Below are positions 49,201-55,824 of a stretch of DNA of 59,217 nt, one piece after another. The translations under genes and the position numbers were made by a program. Numbering within the stretch: the stretch's first letter is position 1; every line of letters starts with the position of its first letter. The notes under the pieces are model-generated. The model was given only the letters and a program-made list of their open reading frames with translations. It did no database searches and was not told the origin of the DNA. Source of the DNA: Gnetum montanum. Its lineage: Eukaryota; Streptophyta; Gnetopsida; Gnetales; Gnetaceae. The DNA lies in the NCBI GenBank assembly GCA_015680685.1, contig MNCI01000967.1, forward strand, positions 535,180-594,396. The letters are read 5' to 3'.

Positions 49201-52200
49201 AACATACTGGTTATCCGTTAACAAAAGGTCATGACCCAAGGACAAATGAACAATTACAGCCTTTTGTTATCCGTTAACAAAATGAACCCATACATGTGCC
49301 TTTTAAGTTCATAGCAACAGCCTTTGTGATAATTACATTGTGAATGTGGGGTGGAAAATAATCACAAAGGCTGTTGCTATGAACTTAAAAGGCACAATTA
49401 GCTGTTCAATCAGCTTTAAGCAAATAAGCTTTATTTTCAAATAAGTACATTTTTAAATAACTGCATTATCTTTACCATCCTGATGGTGCTTTTATCCCAT
49501 CAACATCTTGATGGTGCCTTTATCCCATCAACATGGACAAACGCATTAATGTAAGCAAATGATTTGCCAATATTTCCAAAAGCTATAGCTTGAACAATGG
49601 ATACTGATACAAACATCATGCATTTCAAGTTGCATTATGCTCAAGCTTATGATAGAATGGAAACAGTAATTTATTATAGCTGTTCTATAAAATTATGTTT
49701 AGGATGTTATTTTTCAGTCTATGTAGAGGTGTCATTTACGGAAGCGACTGCTAATGTCTTTACTTGCAAGAGATTTTCACTAGTCATTCATTGTCAACAT
49801 AAATAATGTTACCTTCTTACTCCTTATCTTTTTATTATGGACTATGAAGCTTTTGGCCATGTTCTTAAGTTTTTCTTCAACCACAATAAAATCAAAGAAA
49901 TATCTTTAATTTTTTTTCTCCACACACTAGGTTAGTAACATTTACTTTGCATATAATAACTTTTCTTTATTAAAAAAATAGAAGCAGTTGATCGACTCAG
50001 CTCTTCAATGCAATCAGAACTATTACAAAGCTTATGCTATTGTGATGACCCAGAATAAAACTCAACTCATTAGAACTTAAGTTGACTAGCCTCAAACTCT
50101 CAGCTTCAGGATTCATCATATAGAACTTTTAAAACATAGTATTATTAAAATTTTGGCAATAAGAAAAAGGCTTGAGAAAGTGCTTGTTTAGATGACAAAT
50201 CATTATATGAAATCTCAGAATGGTTAAACCTAAAGGATCATCACCCAAAGGCTCAATGCTCATCTCGCCAATGCAACATCCTAGAAGGGCAGTGGATGAG
50301 CAAAAGCCTAGCCTCTTTTAAGTGGCTCCACCCAAGCTCAAACCAAGGTCTTATGCCTTGAGAAACAAGCACCTTACCATCACCTTACCATCACTCCAAG
50401 TGGTGGTCCCTAATGGTTAGACCTGGTTATTGAAAAATAAGCACTCAAGCCAATTTGCAAGAGGCTTATGATACTTTATGCACATGTTAAGTACACAAAG
50501 AAGCTATTCATTGGAAGATAACAAATATCATTCCAAAAGTTTATGCATTTTTTTTAAATAGCACCAAAAGAAAGATTTAATGATAGGTAACTTGATGAAA
50601 TATGATTAGATAATGGTTAATGAATGTTGTTTCAGTACCAATGCTTATGAAAATGACAATCATATGTATATGCACAGCCAGCAATTGATCAAATCTGGAA
50701 TAAAGTTTGGTTAATTATATATTAACATTTTATAATGCCAGAATCTTTACAAGAACTAGTAGCAACATGGACTTTGATGGGTGAACCATGGCATATTAAT
50801 AAAATCTGAAATGATTTGCTAACACATTTGATCTTTAAACTTTGAAAGAAAAGAAATTGCCATGCTCTTGAAGGGATGGAAGGCAATCTGGATAGAGTAT
50901 AGTTGTAAGTAGCAAAAACTTGGAAAGAGAAGATAATATAAGATGGGGCTTGACTGCCTACAAAATTGCTTATAAATTTGAGATAGCTTAAAAAATTCTG
51001 CACCCTATGGCTCCGTTGAAAATTTATTTCTCTTCTTTTAAGGCTCCTTTGAAAGTTTCTTATTTTTACAATTTTCTAAGTAAATTGTAAGATCAATAGA
51101 CGTTGAAGAAATCTAGAAAATAACAGTTAAATATAGGAAAGTTAGGGAGATAAAAAAATATCTAGCAATTTTGGAAAATGCAAGACAGGATAATTAGATT
51201 ATTACTTTTGCATCTTTTAAAACAAAACTATTAGTTCTCAAACAAATTTGGGTTGCTTGGAAAGAAGTGAACACTTGTTTTCCATTGAAACCAATACAGA
51301 CTTGCTAGGACTATTAAATGGATTTTTCTTTGGTGACCTACTAGTGGTAACAGTGATAATAGATTGGCAGCTAATGATCCAAGCAATTTTTTTAGAAAAA
51401 GTTATATTTAACCATAAAGGCATTTTACATGAATCACTTGGTTGACAAATTTATTTAACAATATCTGCAAGGAGGGGAAAATCCCAGATGATTGGACGAG
51501 AAACACTATAGTACCTATCTACAAGAACAAGGGAGACATCCAATACTATAGGAACTCTAGAGGCATCAAGCTTATGAGCTACATCATGAAGTTATAGGAA
51601 AGGGTTATAGAGCAATGCTTAAGGAAAGAATCAACTGTTTTTGATAATCAGTATAATTTTGCAGCTATTTCTGTAAATATACAAAGAAGATTTTTTAAAA
51701 AAAACCTGAACAGCAGAATGAGAAGAAAAGGGAACCATAGTTCAGGATTGTATGTATAATTTAGAAGTTTATGCAAATTCAAAGCTACATGTGAGCTGGT
51801 TAGAATGCAAATGAAGTTACAGAAAAGGGTTATAGAATAATGCTGAAGGCAGGAATCAATTGTTTTTGAGAATCAATATAATGTTATGGCTATTTATGTA
51901 AATATACGAATAAAATTTTTAAAAGAATAGCTGAACAAGCTGGTGTTTGCAATAGCAAAATGGTAAGAAAAGGAAACCATGGTTCAGGATCGTATATAAA
52001 ATTTAGAAGTTCATGTAAATTCAAAGCTGTTTGTGAACTGTTTAGAATGCAAATGAAGTTAACTCCCTTGAAATCCACTGTAGCAACTATACGTGAAGTG
52101 TCTTACTAAAGTCTGAAAGAACCTTTTCATCATGACAAGGGATGATTTTGATGAAATATCCCTTTTGTTCCAACTTTTCTTGGAAGATGCAAAACACAGC

Positions 52201-52891
52201 TATATATTTATGGGTAGAGAAGCATGAGTGAATTGATTATTTACCATACTTTCATTTTGTAGAATAATTGATCTATTTATGCATAGGTCATATATGTGTC
52301 CAAACAAAATAGAAAAGAGAAAAAAAAAATGGCTTAGAGTGACACAAATAATCTGTCAGCGCTTGTTTCTGTTGAACTGTTAGACTATTTGCTTATAGTT
52401 CAAGACAAAAAGAAAATCTTCACATGAAATTAAGATTTAACAGCCAAAATGGTGATGTAAATTATAAAATTCAGAAAACCAAAAAGCCTAATTTAAGATA
52501 GAACAGCCAAAACTTTAATGTTCAAAAAACTAATGAAAAAATGTGGAACCTTCAGAAGTTCAAGCGTATCCGTGGCCATCCGGCCCTTGCTAGGAAGGCC
52601 CAGGCGAACAACCTCACGTTCTTGTTCAAGCAATGATGTTCGTGTTGGCTTTGGTGTTGTCGCAGCAGAAACAGAAGCAACGGCACATGCAGCTCTGCTG
52701 AGTGATCTAGATGCAAAGACAGATGCAGCGGAAGAAAAAATTTGACCAGTGCCAGCAACACACATTGTGCTGTTTTTGCATACATTAAAATTGGACTGAG
52801 AAAGACAAAAATAGTGTGCATCTGTTGAAGATGTACTGCTGGACCTGCATTGCAGCACCGCAGGAAACAAGTACTGCTGCAGCACTAACAT
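19130..52891 (-). CDS. HISN1: ATP phosphoribosyltransferase, plastid precursor (11 exons)
   Basis: Catalyses the first, histidine-feedback-controlled step of histidine synthesis: ATP plus PRPP gives phosphoribosyl-ATP, in the plastid stroma. Eleven GT-AG exons join to 430 residues, close to other plant precursors. Residues 1 to about 90 are Ser/Ala-rich, fitting a transit peptide. Catalytic blocks: [11 protein letters not shown] (95-105), [14 protein letters not shown] (140-153), GDLDLGIVG (155-163), and the PRPP-loop region [32 protein letters not shown] (247-278). The regulatory C-terminal domain runs from about 331 (ANMRGN) through AIVICVP (378-384) to [14 protein letters not shown]. The start at 52891 is the first in-frame Met after an in-frame stop 21 nt upstream; Met43 is an alternative. 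All introns are phase 0. No frameshift or missing motif, so probably functional. Introns 1, 3 and 7 are packed with transposons. Confidence 0.95.
19321..19440 (-). CDS. HISN1: HISN1 exon 10 (residues 358-397)
   Basis: 120 nt between GGTGAAG and [15 protein letters not shown], then [20 protein letters not shown], the conserved core of the regulatory domain. Confidence 0.94.
19530..19610 (-). CDS. HISN1: HISN1 exon 9 (residues 331-357)
   Basis: 81 nt between ATCTAAG and [24 protein letters not shown] begins the ACT-like C-terminal domain that binds histidine in the long-form enzyme. Confidence 0.92.
19771..19884 (-). CDS. HISN1: HISN1 exon 8 (residues 293-330)
   Basis: 114 nt between ATTGTAG and [26 protein letters not shown] followed by [18 protein letters not shown], the helix that leads into the regulatory domain. 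Confidence 0.93.
20130..20250 (-). mobile_element. SINE family 1 fragment in HISN1 intron 7
   Basis: Tail-half match to the copy at 21948-22110: CTGAAACTG, TTTTTACTTATATCTGA, TTGGACTAGTTCAATTTTAA. The tRNA-like head is lost. Confidence 0.45.
20470..20765 (+). mobile_element. RTE-type LINE 3' end fragment
   Basis: The sequence reads like the C-terminus of a plant RTE RT (APIDERLKK ... [18 protein letters not shown] ... KSKWHKR) and ends GGCTAGGATGATGATGACAACA, the trinucleotide tail typical of RTE LINEs. Frames are broken. In HISN1 intron 7. Confidence 0.55.
20766..21947. other. HISN1 intron 7, unassigned stretch with a 63-67 bp tandem duplication
   Basis: No recognised gene. An open frame of 107 codons (20830-21153) has no family motif. 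A tandem duplication lies at about 21533-21660 (CATATCCTTTTATACTT.GAAAAAGGGCAATGCGAG twice). Confidence 0.4.
21948..22110 (-). mobile_element. tRNA-headed SINE, family 1
   Basis: Minus strand starts GAGGTGTTAGCTTAGTGGTAA (A box) with GGTTTGATTCTACGAGGCAG (B box) about 50 nt on. The tail reads AAACTGGTCCAATAAATCCA ... AGTAAACAATTTCAGTTT. Same design as 28375-28535. Confidence 0.7.
22194..22218. repeat. (TC)n microsatellite
   Basis: Uninterrupted TC dinucleotide run of 25 nt at the 3' side of the minus-strand LINE that ends near 22230. Confidence 0.9.
22230..25012 (-). mobile_element. L1-type LINE relic, 5'-truncated or rearranged, in HISN1 intron 7
   Basis: In minus-strand order: a CCHC zinc knuckle [14 protein letters not shown] (24315..24274) in an ORF1-like region; a short endonuclease end with an SDHWSI-like motif near 24000; an EN-RT linker; then RT blocks [19 protein letters not shown] (23410..23350), [17 protein letters not shown] and YVDDTIFF (22960..22820), and [11 protein letters not shown] (22780..22730). 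Stops and frameshifts separate them. Much less AT-biased than its surroundings. The N at 25013 lies at its 5' edge. Confidence 0.8.
22442..23418 (-). pseudogene. LINE reverse transcriptase, broken frames
   Basis: Three open pieces (23418-23221, 23007-22807, 22807-22442) carry ordered RT motifs. The catalytic YVDD box is intact at about 22830. The pieces are separated by stops, so no active enzyme is encoded. The third piece continues with the thumb region ([27 protein letters not shown]). Confidence 0.8.
25214..25315 (-). CDS. HISN1: HISN1 exon 7 (residues 259-292)
   Basis: 102 nt between GTGTAG and [26 protein letters not shown] is the PRPP-loop signature, followed by [14 protein letters not shown]. 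Confidence 0.96.
25316..26101 (-). other. HISN1: HISN1 intron 6
   Basis: 786 bp, GTAAGA...GTGTAG, AT-rich, no repeat family or gene recognised. Confidence 0.8.
26102..26185 (-). CDS. HISN1: HISN1 exon 6 (residues 231-258)
   Basis: 84 nt between TTTGCAG and GTAAGA. Encodes [20 protein letters not shown] followed by GALEASPA, the start of the PRPP-binding region. Confidence 0.95.
26810..26990 (+). mobile_element. tRNA-related SINE, family 2, in HISN1 intron 5
   Basis: Starts GGGACCATCATTTGGAA, has a B-box-like GGTTCAAGCCTAGG at about 26872-26885 and a tail (CCAGTGATGACCCTATGAGG) shared with minus-strand copies at 39561-39733 and 50231-50411. Confidence 0.65.
27329..27436 (-). CDS. HISN1: HISN1 exon 5 (residues 195-230)
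   Basis: 108 nt between TTTTGCAG and GTATAT. Contains [16 protein letters not shown] and [15 protein letters not shown], matching the hinge and second-lobe segment. Confidence 0.93.
27532..27597 (-). CDS. HISN1: HISN1 exon 4 (residues 173-194)
   Basis: 66 nt between TTAACAG and GTAAAG. Encodes [22 protein letters not shown], aligned with the family's DLIIVHEAL..GDC.LSIA segment. Confidence 0.93.
28375..28535 (+). mobile_element. tRNA-headed SINE, family 1
   Basis: GAGGTGTTAACCTAGTGGTAA (A box), GGTTCAATTCTACTGGGTAG (B box), then a tRNA-unrelated body with AAACTGGTCCGATTGATCCA and AGTAAAAATTTCAGTTTCA. Best preserved copy. Confidence 0.75.
29077..29240 (+). mobile_element. tRNA-headed SINE, family 1, diverged
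   Basis: Starts AGGGTGTTAGCTTAATGGTAA, then a B-box-like TATTCAATTACACTAGACA, then CTAACAAATCCAAGAGGATC in the tail position. Confidence 0.55.
33099..33920 (-). pseudogene. Copia RT palm end and RNase H fragments
   Basis: 33920-33714 holds [13 protein letters not shown] (catalytic YVDD reads HVDD), then [20 protein letters not shown]. 33299-33099 holds [20 protein letters not shown] and [20 protein letters not shown], the Copia RNase H end. Stops separate them. Confidence 0.8.
34173..34446 (-). mobile_element. RTE-type LINE 3' end inserted in the Copia RT
   Basis: Minus strand ends GTTGACCCCATTTTGTTGGG ... GATGATGATTACTAC, the typical plant RTE 3' end with trinucleotide tail. Flanking AATAATG (34166-34172) and AATAACG (about 34454-34460) look like a target-site duplication with one change. 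Confidence 0.65.
34870..35136 (-). pseudogene. Copia reverse transcriptase, N-terminal fragment
   Basis: [33 protein letters not shown] and [20 protein letters not shown] match the RVT_2 family start of Copia RT. Stops follow. Confidence 0.8.
36599..36790 (-). pseudogene. Copia protease fragment
   Basis: [15 protein letters not shown] corresponds to the Copia protease active-site motif WYIDSGCSRHMTG; the catalytic DSG reads DFG, so it is inactive. Integrase sequence expected at about 36560-35600 is too decayed to assign, apart from short frames. Confidence 0.65.
37037..37435 (-). pseudogene. Copia Gag (UBN2-like) fragment
   Basis: 132 open codons with [20 protein letters not shown] and [14 protein letters not shown], typical of Copia Gag. 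Precedes a damaged zinc knuckle. Opening Met not authenticated. Confidence 0.7.
38239..40669 (-). other. HISN1: HISN1 intron 3, middle part
   Basis: AT-rich intronic DNA. Contains a SINE family 2 copy (39561-39733). No other gene or repeat recognised. The stretch 39880-40660 is less AT-rich and could be an unassigned repeat. Confidence 0.4.
39561..39733 (-). mobile_element. tRNA-related SINE, family 2
   Basis: Minus strand: GGGGACCATCATTCAGAGGG, then TGGCAAGTTGCTTG, B-box-like GGTTTGAGCCTAGG, then GGTTAGGCTTTTGCTTATC and GGGATGAGCATTGTGGCTC. Shares head, body and tail with 26810-26990 and 50231-50411. Confidence 0.7.
40670..43212 (+). mobile_element. Gag-only non-autonomous Copia element, 2.5 kb, in HISN1 intron 3
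   Basis: LTRs at 40670-41182 and 42623-43212 (TGTTATGAATG start), a primer binding site TGATATCAAAGT at 41184 (initiator-tRNA-Met type), a purine tract just before the 3' LTR, and a perfect 5-bp target-site duplication GACCA (40665-40669 and 43213-43217). The 1.44 kb interior holds only Gag-like sequence with a zinc-knuckle remnant. The 3' LTR is longer through a 110-120 bp internal tandem duplication (about 42760-42950). Confidence 0.85.
41768..42058 (+). pseudogene. Copia Gag fragment of the 2.5 kb element
   Basis: 96 open codons: [49 protein letters not shown] match the UBN2-type Copia Gag. Beyond the stop, [16 protein letters not shown] reads as a damaged CCHC zinc knuckle. N-terminal Gag sequence ([13 protein letters not shown]) is visible near 41470 in another frame. 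Confidence 0.7.
43520..43633 (-). CDS. HISN1: HISN1 exon 3 (residues 135-172)
   Basis: 114 nt between GCTGCAG and GTATGT. Carries [14 protein letters not shown] and [18 protein letters not shown], the most conserved part of the N-terminal catalytic lobe. Confidence 0.95.
43877..43936 (-). CDS. HISN1: HISN1 exon 2 (residues 115-134)
   Basis: 60 nt between TTTGCAG and GTAAGT. Encodes [20 protein letters not shown], matching the conserved plant segment (DCQL...VNPRQYVA) that follows LLK. Confidence 0.93.
44324..47335 (+). mobile_element. Non-coding LTR element (LARD-like), 3.0 kb, in HISN1 intron 1
   Basis: LTRs 44324-44809 (486 bp) and 46851-47335 (485 bp) share blocks such as CACTTTAATTTAGATCCTGG and AAGGTACTACAACAATATA. 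A primer binding site TGGTATCAGAGG at 44812 is of Copia/initiator-Met type and TAGGGATGG precedes the 3' LTR. The 2.0 kb interior has only short frames without motifs (longest 84 codons at 45786). LTR ends are mutated from TG/CA and no target-site duplication is evident. Confidence 0.75.
47336..47958 (-). other. HISN1: HISN1 intron 1, stretch between elements
   Basis: AT-rich, no gene or recognised repeat. Confidence 0.5.
47959..49290 (+). repeat. Tandem family with 572- and 615-bp units and a truncated third copy
   Basis: Three copies begin TGTTAACATTA at 47959, 48531 and 49146. The second and third are preceded by purine tracts (GTGAAGGGAAC; GAAAGGGGGAG) like retroelement polypurine tracts, so the array may be an LTR-internal-LTR chain of a TRIM-like Copia derivative. 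Copy 2 has an extra A-rich 45-bp piece ending GGATTCGAACC (tRNA B-box complement). Copy 1 contains the open frame 47995-48324. Confidence 0.65.
47995..48324 (+). CDS. Small unrecognised ORF in tandem unit, 109 codons
   Basis: Basic N-terminal half ([20 protein letters not shown]) and Pro/Ser-rich middle ([30 protein letters not shown]), ending AKFYEVL. I do not recognise it. The second tandem unit (48565-48895) keeps clear similarity ([17 protein letters not shown]) but has stops and frameshifts. It lies antisense to HISN1 inside intron 1. It may be a retroelement protein piece or a retroposed host fragment; expression is unsupported. Confidence 0.35.
   Translation: MKYNYLKHVCYPLRKIMAKNKRTIHNKGKTPLNNFRRSTRTQAKVKVTNIEEIPSPPVEGTSLQKPIATEIQIPSISNPSPKSPLVIHTTNDDDKPSATNLIAKFYEVL
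49296..49395. repeat. Perfect 35-bp inverted repeat with 30-nt loop
   Basis: Left arm 49296-49330 (starts GTGCCTTTTAAG) and right arm 49361-49395 (ends CTTAAAAGGCAC) are exact reverse complements over all 35 bp. In RNA from either strand this gives a 100-nt hairpin. It follows the truncated third copy of the tandem family. It could be a MIR-like foldback, a small foldback transposon or a replication-made palindrome. Confidence 0.9.
49396..51436 (-). other. HISN1: HISN1 intron 1, further stretch
   Basis: AT-rich intronic DNA with one SINE family 2 copy (50231-50411). A 20-bp direct repeat (TGATGGTGC.TTTATCCCATC) lies at about 49480-49530. No gene recognised. Confidence 0.45.
50231..50411 (-). 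mobile_element. tRNA-related SINE, family 2
   Basis: Minus strand starts AGGGACCACCACTTGGAGTG; contains TTGCTTG-region equivalent GTGCTTGTTTCTCAAGG, B-box-like GGTTTGAGCTTGG and GATGAGCATTGAGCC. Same layout as the other two copies. Confidence 0.7.
51437..51660 (+). pseudogene. RTE-type LINE reverse transcriptase fragment
   Basis: Conceptual reading [20 protein letters not shown] followed by [14 protein letters not shown] and [10 protein letters not shown] is the RTE-clade RT N-terminal block. One stop interrupts it. In HISN1 intron 1, antisense to the gene. Confidence 0.75.
51588..52060 (+). repeat. About 230-bp direct duplication including an RT piece
   Basis: ATGAAGTTA.AG.AAAGGGTTATAGA recurs at 51588 and about 51812, and the following about 200 bp (AATCAACTGTTTTTGA, GCTATTT.TGTAAATATAC, TTCAGGAT.GTAT, AATTTAGAAGTT) recurs in order. 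The duplication happened after the LINE fragment landed, since RT and flanking sequence are copied together. Confidence 0.75.
52550..52891 (-). CDS. HISN1: HISN1 exon 1 (residues 1-114)
   Basis: Start codon, transit peptide and the first catalytic strand [11 protein letters not shown]. Ends LELLK; the next base begins GTTCCA, a weak donor. The frame runs on into the intron for 18 more codons before a stop. Confidence 0.9.
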
Positions 52892-55824
52892 TTTGAAATT
52901 TGAGTGTTGTTAAATCAGATGAGATGAGATGATGATGTTCCTTAGCAAATAAACACTTTCTTTTATTCGCTCACAAACATGCATTACTGGGCACGTGGAG
53001 CCTTGCTCCCTCTGTTTTCCGCTACAAATGATAAAACGAAAGGGCTTCCCTAACCTGGCACCAGGATTCAGTGCAGAGCATTATAGAGGTCCAAAATAAT
53101 TTTTAAGCTGAAAAAAAATTGATTTTGGAATAAAAATTTTATTTTATTAGCAAAACCATAACTCAAAACACCCAACTTGTTGATTAAGAAACCATTAATG
53201 CTTTGATACACTTAAAATTTTCATAGATGCAGCATAATTTACTGGGTACATAAATGTTGCCTAAAAATCCAGCTGCAATAGCTACTGGAATTATAAAAAA
53301 ATGAAATGCAAGAATTTTTTAAAATATAAAATTAACTTAAACAGCTTTATACTGCATATTATAGATCATGAAGTAAAAGGGATGTTCTGTCTAAAAAGGG
53401 CAATCAGTTAACAGCCCCTTGAATGTGTTTTCAATTTATCACTAACACCAATATACATAAGAGAAATGACACTGTTAACTATCGACCAGAGCAATTTTGA
53501 ACAGCTCCGTGAAGTCTTGTTGTCTAGAAGTTGAGAATATGGCTAAGGTAGGTGGCCCACTGGAAAAGGTCGTGGAAGTGATCAAATTAGGATCAACTTT
53601 GAAAAACAATCATTTCTCCTCAGAACAATTTTACCCAACCAAAAAACAAAGCATGTTTCGCTTCACTTATCGTCTTATATCTAAGGTGATGATCTAAATA
53701 AAGAAAAATGTTAATTGATACTGTTGTCACATAGTAGGGAGGGATCCACGGATACTCAATTGTTAGATTAAGCATCTCTGAAAGGTTTGCATCAATTGAA
53801 TCAATTTCAAAGTTCGTTTACAACCATATACAGAAAGATCGTAACAAGGAAATGTAGCTGAGTCATCCAAAATGATTCTTAAGCATCAATGTGAACTCCT
53901 AGCAAAAAAATAAAACGCTTTCCTTGGAGAAAACTCTACTATGCTGATATCTAAACCATATCCACTGTTAGGTATTTAAAATCTCTAGAAAGAGAAATCA
54001 CTCAGCCACTCAATTTTTTGGAACATTTTCAAACACTGAACAGTAAAGAACCAATTTACCAGGTTGGTGGCCTTCCCTCACTTCAATGCCACATGGTTGT
54101 AAACAGTGAGCAGTAAATGTCTTGGTGTTGGTGCTCGTAAAACAAAAGATTGTCACACGTGCATAAACTTGCAACAGATTAAACTATTGCTACTAGTGGT
54201 TATTGACTCAATGCAAAATTTTTTATTGCATTTGTAATTTTGAAATCTCTATCACTGGACTTGCAAACACAGTTATAAGGGATATGCTTCGATTTCTATC
54301 GGGTATGTGCTTATTTGTATTAAATATTCCATTCTTTAACCCTTGCTTTTCAAGAGCTGGGTTAAAGTAAAGCTCTATTATTTGTCCCTGAAACATTTTA
54401 CTAAGGTAAACTGCCGTAAGTTTTAATCTCAAAATCTAAATAGCATTACCTATATCGTAATTAAATTAATCATATCAAAAATCAACAAAATAAATGCTTA
54501 TATGCCTAAGAACAAGCAAAATTAGATTTCCAAGTTGTATCCATCACTATGACATTTAACAGTGTTAGCATATTTCAGATTGGGAGCAGGAATTTTAAAA
54601 ATTCTTTAAATTTAGGCATCCCTTTCAATTTTTAGTATTTAAAGGGAGCGCGCGCGCACACAAAAGCGCGATATACGATACATCAAATTTATCGAAGTTA
54701 AAACTATCGGAAGAGATGAAAACAAATTAAAACAGTCACTGGGAGAAAACAACCATTAATAAAAGTACAAAACTGAGACCATGAATGTCACAAAATGGAA
54801 AATATGCCCCACAACTGACAAAATGGGACCAAGTTGGAGATTAAAACGAACCAAGCTCGGAAATGGGAAAAACGTTGGAGATTAAAACGAACCAAGCTCG
54901 GTTTTCATCATTGTTACCACTTTGATGGGCTTTAAAAAAAGGAAAGGTTGCTTTCAACACGTGAAAGCAACACCCCTAATACTCTCTCCTTGAAACAATC
55001 AACCACTTCCCTACAAATTTTACACAGAAACAGATAGTTACACCACTGGGATCATATTACTGTATGGCAAAGATCTGTGTTTTCACTGACTCTCACATTA
55101 TAAATAATAATAATAATATGCAGAATGTAAGATAGTCCACATATGATTGGTTCGTTCCGGATCAAATGTGATTCTAGCAGCACATTTACAAATTATCACG
55201 AACACATTTATTGTGTGCACTCAGAAGTAGAAAACCCAATGAATCCCCCAACAAACGAAAACAAACAACAAAAACCAGATCCTAAAACTTTCCACATACA
55301 CTACCTACGCCCAACTATCAAATCGTATAAGACACACATGCAATAACAAGCAAACTTAAAACAAAAGGGGGAAAGTAACGTATTCCAGTGCCAGAAACAT
55401 CGCCCAACAACGGCTCTGAACATAATATACCCAGGCAATTAAATCAAAATCTAACAGATACTACTTCCGCTTGTTCCTTAGTCAAAAAAACATTCATTCT
55501 TTCTGAGTGCGCTTATCCTTGCCAACATCTTTAGAAACCAAATGACCCACATGTTATCGCAGGCAAAACAATCTATAGAACTTTGGCAAAAATGGTTATT
55601 TCTGCAGATGTTGAAATCGTTTCTTACCAAAGCACAAGATTTGCAGAGTGCTCAACACTTCTAAACCGATAGGAAAAACGACAATACGATACATGCACTG
55701 GTCTACATTTAGGGCTACTAAAATGATGGTTTGGTTGCTATGGATATTGTTCGCGCCTCGTCAGAGAGAGTCTTATGAACCGTAAATAAATCGTGCCTGA
55801 TCAGAAGTTACTGATACATTTTTT
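52892..55824. other. HISN1 upstream region, intergenic
   Basis: Upstream of the HISN1 start, an in-frame stop lies at 52912..52910. A minus-strand TATAAAG at 53351..53345 is a possible but unproven core promoter element. Short tandem copies occur at 54833-54860 and 54874-54901 (28 bp, identical), and a GC dinucleotide run at about 54648-54658. No other gene recognised; frames of 65-70 codons here lack motifs. Confidence 0.5.

Noticed and set aside
52518-52821. Plus- and minus-frame ORFs overlapping HISN1 exon 1
   Set aside because: Shadows of the real exon in other frames.
53497-53697. 66-codon plus-strand frame upstream of HISN1
   Set aside because: No splice, motif or promoter support.
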